Positions 5,144 through 8,631 of a DNA stretch of 8,631 nucleotides are shown piece after piece; the first letter of the stretch is position 1; every line of letters starts with the position of its first letter. The notes below the pieces were generated by a model, which made no database searches, had not been told where the DNA came from, and saw nothing but the letters and a program-made list of their open reading frames with translations. Both the position numbers and the translations under genes were made by a program. The stretch spans positions 1-8,631 of the forward strand of contig JALWQN010000025.1 in the NCBI GenBank assembly GCA_027083115.1. The letters run 5' to 3'. The stretch is from Desulfurococcales archaeon (GTDB lineage: Archaea > Thermoproteota > Thermoprotei_A > Sulfolobales > NBVN01).

Positions 5144-5431
5144 ATGGTGGGCTTTGTGGAGTATGAGGTGAGTGTTGATAGACAGGGTAGGCTGGTCATA
5201 CCTGCCCCAGTGCGTAGGATGCTGGGTCTGAGTGGTGGTGGGAAGCTGCTCCTGAGGGTGAGGGACGGGAGTGTGGAGCTAATACCTGCGGATAAGGGTC
5301 TTGAGGAAAGGATTAGTGAGTGGGTGAAGACCACGTTAATGACTAGATCAGGGCCCTTCGAGGAGGAAGCAAGTGAGAGCTGGAAGTGGGTGAGCAGGGA
5401 GTATGCTGAGCGAAAGCTTGGGCTACGTTGA
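5144..5431 (+). CDS. vapB: AbrB-type VapB antitoxin
   Basis: A 95-residue protein. Residues 6-50 hold the SpoVT/AbrB domain, with YEVSVDRQGRLVIPAPVRRM, then LGL, KLLLRV and SVELIPA. The remainder (KGLEERISEWVKTTLM to the end) is the toxin-binding tail, ending YAERKLGLR. ATG 5144 is chosen because a TATA box stands 24 bases upstream and the mRNA appears leaderless. It overlaps the following PIN gene by 29 bases if the toxin begins at 5403, which means coupled translation. The palindrome between TATA box and ATG suggests autoregulation. The operon is visibly richer in G+C than the pair at 1071-1692, perhaps a separate origin. Confidence 0.88.
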   Translation: MVGFVEYEVSVDRQGRLVIPAPVRRMLGLSGGGKLLLRVRDGSVELIPADKGLEERISEWVKTTLMTRSGPFEEEASESWKWVSREYAERKLGLR

Positions 5432-5897
5432 TGGAGTAGTGGATGTAAGCATATTGGTTCCCGCATGCTTCGATAACCCACTTAAGGAGCACGCGGTTAA
5501 GTTCCTTGGAGAGGTCCTAGCTCTGAGGAGGAAGGCCGCCATACCCGTGACGGCTGTTCTCGGAGCATACCACATAGCTACGAGATACCTTAGAGCACCT
5601 AGGCGGGCCGTGAAGAAAGTGCTGGTGGGGATGCTCGAGACGAGGTCGCCGGCACTATACCCTCAAGTACCGCCTCCACTAGCTACGGAAGCCCTAGACA
5701 TAGCCACAACCTACAACGTGGAGTCATGGGACGGGTACCTCATCGCGCTAACCCAGAGCCTTAGAGCCAAGACAATATACACCCTCGACAAGGAACTGGG
5801 GGAGGTGAGGGAAGTAGTAGCAGTGAACCCATTCCCGCAGCAAAAAGTTAACGAGTATCACCAATACCTACGAACGCTACTGAAAGCAAATCAATAA
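5403..5897 (+). CDS. vapC: PIN-domain toxin, apparently lacking the second catalytic acid
   Basis: A 164-residue PIN-like protein. VVDVSILVPACFDN carries the first Asp (14), ESWDGYLIALTQ the third acid (Asp110), and IYTLDKELGE the fourth (Asp129). The Glu normally found in the helix after strand two is not there: the segment reads IPVTAVLGAYHIATRYL, with no acid. The toxin may use a different residue, cut poorly, or bind RNA without cutting. ATG 5403 has GGGTGAG eight bases upstream; GTG 5439 would give a shorter protein beginning at the PIN strand and cannot be excluded. It pairs with the AbrB antitoxin just upstream. About 30 residues after the PIN core are polar and probably flexible. Confidence 0.82.
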   Translation: MLSESLGYVDGVVDVSILVPACFDNPLKEHAVKFLGEVLALRRKAAIPVTAVLGAYHIATRYLRAPRRAVKKVLVGMLETRSPALYPQVPPPLATEALDIATTYNVESWDGYLIALTQSLRAKTIYTLDKELGEVREVVAVNPFPQQKVNEYHQYLRTLLKANQ

Positions 5898-5970
5898 CCA
5901 CCCACTCCCCAAACCTATTAGCCATAAGTGGCTAACCCTGTAAAAGGCCGGAGCCTCAGACCCATTACTA

Positions 5971-6141
5971 GTATTGGGGGCAATTGGCTTTTCCCTAACA
6001 AAGGTGTTTCCAGACAATCTATAATGAAACCTCTTGTTATAATCGCTTATGAAGGATGTCCTCATTTTATGGTTTCAACCAAAAACTCTCTTTTATATCT
6101 CCAAGGAATTAGCAGTCTTGAGTTCAAATTCCCGCAGGGCT
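5971..6141 (-). repeat. Copy C of the dispersed leader element, without a gene
   Basis: Bases 5971-6033 match 6955-7017 (copy D) at 57 of 63 positions by my alignment. Beyond that, the box GAATTTGAAC (read on the minus strand, 6131-6122) and GGAGATATAAA (6102-6092) correspond to the promoter-like part of copies A and D. Downstream of the element, where A and D have AGGTGAG and an antitoxin, this copy has only a degraded GTCTGAGGC and then runs into the end of the convergent toxin gene. It fills most of the 377-base gap between the two toxin genes. Open frames across it look non-coding. Confidence 0.65.
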
Positions 6142-6220
6142 CGGCCCACATAAACCCCCTATATGATCTTTGCTATTGCCTGTAATCAAAAGATGTTACT
6201 TCTAATTAAGTATGGAATCT

Positions 6221-6289
6221 AAGGTAGTTCTTACTTCACCCTTGATAATCCTAGTTGTTAATCCCTCGCGGGCACTATGGAACTACCTT
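6221..6289. repeat. Inverted repeat with 10-bp arms around the 3' end of a toxin gene
   Basis: AAGGTAGTTC (6221-6230) and GAACTACCTT (6280-6289) are perfect reverse complements, 49 bases apart. One arm lies in the last codons (KVVP) of the minus-strand toxin gene, the other beyond its stop. In the mRNA they could pair and close a loop at the 3' end. It may also be chance. Confidence 0.4.
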
Positions 6290-6724
6290 AAGCCATGGTA
6301 CCCGTTTGAAGTCTTCATCAAATGTGAGTATAGTATCTATGCTATAGTGTTTACATGTTAGCGCTATTAGTGCATCTGCTGGTAGTAAGTGGTACTTCTT
6401 GGCCGTTTCTATAAGTTCTTGGAGTGTGGCTTTGTCTTCTATCACATTTATGTTTGTCTCTCTTAGGAATTTCTGTAGTTCATTAAGGTCTTCTTCGAAG
6501 TAATTGTATCCGTGTTTTTGTATGTACTCCCTCAATTTCTCGATACGCTGTATTCCTTGTTTTATCCACGCTTTCGTCCTCACTATGGTGAAGATTGCTT
6601 CATCCAATACGCGGATGCTTGTGTAGAGCTCGTCCTCCCCCGAGGTTACGTCCTCTACAATTTGAGAGTATGGCTTTACATCATGCAGATAATAGAGCAT
6701 TGTATTAGTGTCTAGGAAGAGCAT
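6275..6724 (-). CDS. vapC: VapC-type toxin, PIN-domain ribonuclease
   Basis: A 149-residue PIN protein with all four acids. MLFLDTNTMLYYL carries Asp5, VLDEAIFTIVR Glu42, LLPADALIALTC Asp117, and ILTFDEDFKRVPWLKVVP Asp136. Active Mg-dependent endoribonuclease is expected. The ATG shares one base with the TAA stop of the antitoxin (TAATG), so translation is coupled. The final third closely resembles the toxin at 1261-1692 in protein and DNA, while the first two thirds are more diverged and carry a longer helical insert (residues 55-100). It is transcribed toward the AbrB/PIN operon, with which it converges. Confidence 0.9.
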   Translation of the reverse strand: MLFLDTNTMLYYLHDVKPYSQIVEDVTSGEDELYTSIRVLDEAIFTIVRTKAWIKQGIQRIEKLREYIQKHGYNYFEEDLNELQKFLRETNINVIEDKATLQELIETAKKYHLLPADALIALTCKHYSIDTILTFDEDFKRVPWLKVVP

Positions 6725-6927
6725 TACTGCTCCTCCGCCTCCAGCATGAATCGGTCGAGGAGTTCTTTAGGCGCGTGACCTAGTACTCCACGATACTTGC
6801 GGAGGACCTTCCTTTTCTCTTTAACTTCCATAATCTTTACTAACAGTTCTTCACCTTCCCTAAGCTCTAAAGGCTCTAACGGCCTCAACACTCCATTCTC
6901 ATACTTGACTCTGATTACTTTAGACAA
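6724..6927 (-). CDS. vapB: AF2212-like (DUF104) VapB antitoxin
   Basis: A 67-residue protein beginning MSKVIRVKYENGVLRPLEPL and continuing ELREGEELLV, the AF2212-like family signature (PF01954). The tail RKVLRKYRGVLGHAPKELL, then DRFMLEAEEQ, is the presumed toxin-binding part. The TTG start (6927-6925) has AGGTGAGG seven bases upstream, the same spacing as in the paralog at 1071. The N-terminal domain and the whole leader match that paralog, but the tails are unrelated. A fragment of this same tail, with 35 identical bases, lies at 3346-3421. It is cotranscribed with the PIN toxin at 6275-6724, which it is expected to inhibit. Confidence 0.87.
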   Translation of the reverse strand: MSKVIRVKYENGVLRPLEPLELREGEELLVKIMEVKEKRKVLRKYRGVLGHAPKELLDRFMLEAEEQ

Positions 6928-6934
6928 TTCCCTG

Positions 6935-7123
6935 CCTCACCTATACACTATTATGTATTGGGGACAATTAGCTTTTCCCTAACAAAGAAGTTTCTAGATA
7001 ATCTATAATGAAACCTCGGTGATAATCATCTCTGCAGAATGTTTCCAGCCTACTGTTTCCTCTGAAAGCATAGTTTATCTTGTATATCTCAAGCATTCTA
7101 AGCCGGTTTTCGGGGATTTAAAT
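6935..7123 (-). promoter_or_regulatory. Promoter and leader of the minus-strand AF2212-like operon (copy D of the dispersed element)
   Basis: Reading on the minus strand: the box ATTTAAAT (7123-7116), then GAGATATAC (7090-7082), CAGAGGAAAC near 7064, GATTATCACCGAGG near 7026, GATTATC again near 7004, TTAGGGAAAAGC, and the ribosome binding site AGGTGAGG (6942-6935). This is the most complete copy and the one to which the others align. If ATTTAAAT is the TATA box, the mRNA leader is about 165 bases long, unusually long for this kind of organism. Confidence 0.6.
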
Positions 7124-7288
7124 CTCGCGAACCTAGCACATAAACATTTAACTATTTTCTTAAGCTCCTAATATAAAGTGTTCACGCATAATAACTATTA
7201 AGTGATGTGGGAGAGACATAGGTGCGTAGCCAGGACTAACATAGGAGACCATAATTATTGCGTTATCCTTAAGCTTTGGTAGTCACTC

Positions 7289-7295
7289 TTATATA
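7289..7295 (+). promoter_or_regulatory. TATA box of the ribbon-helix-helix antitoxin operon
   Basis: TTATATA is centred 24 bases before ATG 7316, fitting a leaderless transcript. No ribosome binding site lies before the ATG. The preceding 165 bases, from the end of copy D, hold no gene that I can recognise. Confidence 0.6.
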
Positions 7296-7315
7296 CTACC
7301 GATTCAGTATTACCT

Positions 7316-7558
7316 ATGGGGTTGACTTACTTGGGTTATGTGACTGTTTCAGCTAAGATTCGGAGGGAGCTCTACGAGAAGTTGAGGAGGTACGGTGTGA
7401 AGGTGAGTGCCATTATTCGGAAGGCGCTTGAGGAGGAGATTAGGAGGAGGGAGGAAGAGGAAATGGAGAGGGCCTTAGCGGTCGCGCAGAAATTACTGAG
7501 GAAGATCCCTCCTGAAGAGCTTGTTGAGGCTGTGAGGAGTAGTCGGGAGGAGAGGTAG
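7316..7558 (+). CDS. vapB: Ribbon-helix-helix (CopG-like) VapB antitoxin
   Basis: An 80-residue protein. YVTVSAKIRRELYEKLRRYG and then VKVSAIIRKALEEEIRRR form a ribbon-helix-helix domain at about residues 8-45: one beta strand followed by two helices. A very charged helix follows (residues 46-66), and the tail ELVEAVRSSREER is the toxin-binding end seen in this VapB class. Dimers of such proteins bind operator DNA and repress their operon. The ATG is supported by the TATA box 24 bases upstream. One base separates its stop from the TTG of the PIN toxin. The tail resembles that of the partial antitoxin at 2-55. Confidence 0.85.
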   Translation: MGLTYLGYVTVSAKIRRELYEKLRRYGVKVSAIIRKALEEEIRRREEEEMERALAVAQKLLRKIPPEELVEAVRSSREER

Positions 7559-7559
7559 T

Positions 7560-8009
7560 TTGAAGTTGCTTTTCGATGCCTCAGCCCTACTAAACCTTGT
7601 TAGGGCTGCCGGAGCAGGTGCCCTAACCTATCTCCGCGGGAACTACATACTGACCTTAACTCCTTACGAGGTAGGGAATGCCCTCTGGAAGGAAGCCACC
7701 CTTCCCAAGCGGTTAAAACCGGGTGAAGCCATAGAGCTACTGAACTCGATGAAACAGGTCTACCAAGCACTAAACATAATTACTCCACACGATACCGTCA
7801 CCTTATTTAGACTGGCGAACAAGCTCAGAATAACGTACTACGATGCCTCATACATTCTGGCAGCCCTTGAGGAGGGAGCAGAGCTAATAACTGATGATGG
7901 AAAACTCCTGAAAAGGGTTGAGGCAGGAAAAGATATTCTACAGCAAATCCTAGGAAAGGAAGTACCTGTATCCACAACCAGTGAACTAGTTAAAAGCAAG
8001 CAACAGTAA
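7560..8009 (+). CDS. vapC: VapC-type toxin, PIN-domain ribonuclease
   Basis: A 149-residue PIN protein. MKLLFDASALLNLVR carries Asp6, LTPYEVGNALWKE Glu37, ITYYDASYILAAL Asp95, and ELITDDGKLLKRV Asp112 and Asp113. All catalytic acids are present. TTG 7560 starts one base after the antitoxin stop and places the first strand at the N-terminus, as expected. It is related to the toxin at 52-492 in architecture (early (Y/P)E-hydrophobic-N-A-(L/I)-W segment), and both follow antitoxins with similar tails, so these two pairs may belong to one subgroup. The last 20 residues are polar and likely disordered. The RNA target is unknown. Confidence 0.9.
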   Translation: MKLLFDASALLNLVRAAGAGALTYLRGNYILTLTPYEVGNALWKEATLPKRLKPGEAIELLNSMKQVYQALNIITPHDTVTLFRLANKLRITYYDASYILAALEEGAELITDDGKLLKRVEAGKDILQQILGKEVPVSTTSELVKSKQQ

Positions 8010-8088
8010 GGAACCGCAAGAGCACGAGATCAACTGGTAAACGACAAGTTCTTAATTAACTGACTAAACACGCACAGAAAATACAGAA

Positions 8089-8250
8089 CTAATCTACCCC
8101 CATAAAAGCAGCTATTTCCCTTAGGGACTGAGAGGCTGAGTTACGGGCTCATCAGAGATCGAGCACCAAAACATCGGAGAGACCGTGGTTAGAGATGTGG
8201 AGGCCGTGTATAGGAACGGCGCTTGCGTCGAGAACTAAGCTTACCTTCAT
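8089..8250 (-). pseudogene. Remnant of a PIN-domain gene
   Basis: From ATG 8250 the minus strand reads MKVSLVLDASAVPIHGLHIS, a PIN first strand with its Asp, and then decays to a double TGA at about 8149-8154. In the same frame beyond it comes SLREIAAFMGVD and a TAG at 8089-8091. Only the first strand and a possible later piece are recognisable. VLDASA-x-x-HG recalls Nob1-like PIN proteins as much as VapC. The ATG overlaps an antitoxin-like frame, the arrangement of a toxin-antitoxin pair. Confidence 0.4.
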
Positions 8251-8323
8251 CCCGATCCCTGAACTCCTCAATCACCTCGCTTAAGGGCTTACCCGGCTTT
8301 GCCTCAGCTGAGACCTCACTCAT
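8189..8323 (-). pseudogene. Remnant of an antitoxin gene upstream of the PIN remnant
   Basis: A minus-strand frame from ATG 8323 reads MSEVSAEAKPGKPLSEVIEE and then FRDRDEGKL before losing protein-like character and stopping at 8189. The tail KPLSEVIEEFRDR is of VapB type. A TAG stands just upstream in the same frame and further protein-like sequence may precede it, so the N-terminal DNA-binding part appears lost. It overlaps the start of the PIN remnant at 8250. Confidence 0.4.
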
Positions 8324-8570
8324 GATCCTTAAGCCCACCTAACCTCCTCCATACCTCATTATCCTGGACTCAACACAATACATACAGCTCATAGCATCCC
8401 AAGCAACTAAAATAACCTAACTAATGGATACAGGCAACTACCTCAACCTCCATACATCCTTAAAGGATCATGCCGTCAGATTGAACAACATTGAATAAGT
8501 AACTAGCTAACTTAACCCAGGCATCCCTAAACCTGTTTGGGTCCTTGCCTTGCGAAACTGTTACAAATTA
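8324..8570. other. Gene-free stretch
   Basis: I see no convincing gene, RNA gene or repeat here on either strand. The only hint is a short minus-strand frame (about 8388-8338) reading MRYGGG before a TAG, in frame with the antitoxin remnant, which may be the decayed front of that gene. Confidence 0.4.
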
Positions 8571-8576
8571 GATAGA

Positions 8577-8584
8577 TTTATATA
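8577..8584 (+). promoter_or_regulatory. TATA box of a gene leaving the window
   Basis: TTTATATA, preceded by the purine-rich GATAGA, is a strong archaeal TATA box. ATG 8608 lies about 27 bases from its centre, as expected for a leaderless mRNA. Confidence 0.5.
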
Positions 8585-8607
8585 CTTGTTTGGTTAATAT
8601 GGTATTA

Positions 8608-8631
8608 ATGGTAAATATGGAGAGAAAAGAG
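8608..8631 (+). CDS. Start of an unidentified gene (partial, 3' end outside window)
   Basis: The frame MVNMERKE runs from ATG 8608 to the window edge. ATG 8599 and ATG 8617 are in the same frame and are alternative starts. The TATA box at 8577-8584 fits 8608 best. Eight residues are too few to identify the product. Confidence 0.35.

Noticed and set aside
5095..5481. Long minus-strand open frame opposite the AbrB/PIN operon
   Set aside because: It is the antisense of a well-supported AbrB gene and has no family character.
6106..6140. tRNA-3'-end-like sequence (GTTCAAATTCCCGC then GGGCTC), suggestive of an attachment site
   Set aside because: No matching 5' half of the T stem or acceptor stem is present, and the same stretch aligns with the promoter-like box of the dispersed leader in the other copies.
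5928..6185. Open frames on both strands over leader copy C
   Set aside because: They cross the repeat element, resemble no protein family and lack ribosome binding sites.
920..7123. CRISPR array or its scattered repeats
   Set aside because: The repeated units are too long, too diverged and too far apart, with no regular spacers and no cas genes.

Overview
The window looks like an accessory island from a hyperthermophilic archaeon, probably of the Thermoproteota (crenarchaeal) type. The signs are frequent TTG and GTG starts, GGTGA-type ribosome binding sites, TATA boxes placed for leaderless mRNAs, and a dense set of VapBC toxin-antitoxin genes with PIN-domain toxins and three different antitoxin families. 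I cannot name the genus from this sequence.

Layout. Bases 2-492: the tail of an antitoxin gene overlapping a complete PIN toxin. 504-827 (minus): a decayed hydrophobic protein gene with an internal stop. 920-1692: a conserved promoter/leader, then an AF2212-like (DUF104) antitoxin overlapping a PIN toxin. 1740-2097: a second leader copy running into a broken antitoxin/PIN pair, with a perfect 10-bp-arm palindrome at the junction. 2209-3330: a P-loop ATPase of the archaeal ATPase_2 type. 3346-3421 (minus): a fragment of an AF2212-like antitoxin, followed by another leader-like copy. 3953-4213: an AbrB-type antitoxin with no PIN partner. 4350-5061: a small DUF5678-like protein and a retropepsin-like aspartic protease, apparently one operon. 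5144-5897: an AbrB antitoxin overlapping a PIN toxin that seems to lack one catalytic acid. 5971-6141 (minus): a leader copy with no gene. 6275-7123 (minus): leader, AF2212-like antitoxin and PIN toxin, paralogous to the 920-1692 unit. 7316-8009: a leaderless ribbon-helix-helix antitoxin and a PIN toxin. 8089-8323 (minus): another decayed antitoxin/PIN pair. At 8577 a TATA box precedes a gene that runs off the window.

How it works together. There are four complete antitoxin/PIN pairs and a fifth whose antitoxin is cut by the window edge, plus three remnants, an unpaired antitoxin and a possible protease-based pair. In known VapBC systems the antitoxin binds and inhibits the PIN ribonuclease and represses its own operon. 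The most unusual signal is a promoter/leader sequence of roughly 110-190 bp that recurs five times. Two copies drive intact AF2212-like pairs and three stand alone or precede wrecked genes. The two intact units share leader, ribosome binding site and antitoxin N-terminus but differ in the antitoxin C-terminus and much of the toxin, which suggests modular exchange. The window therefore reads as a place where toxin-antitoxin units are repeatedly duplicated, recombined and lost.
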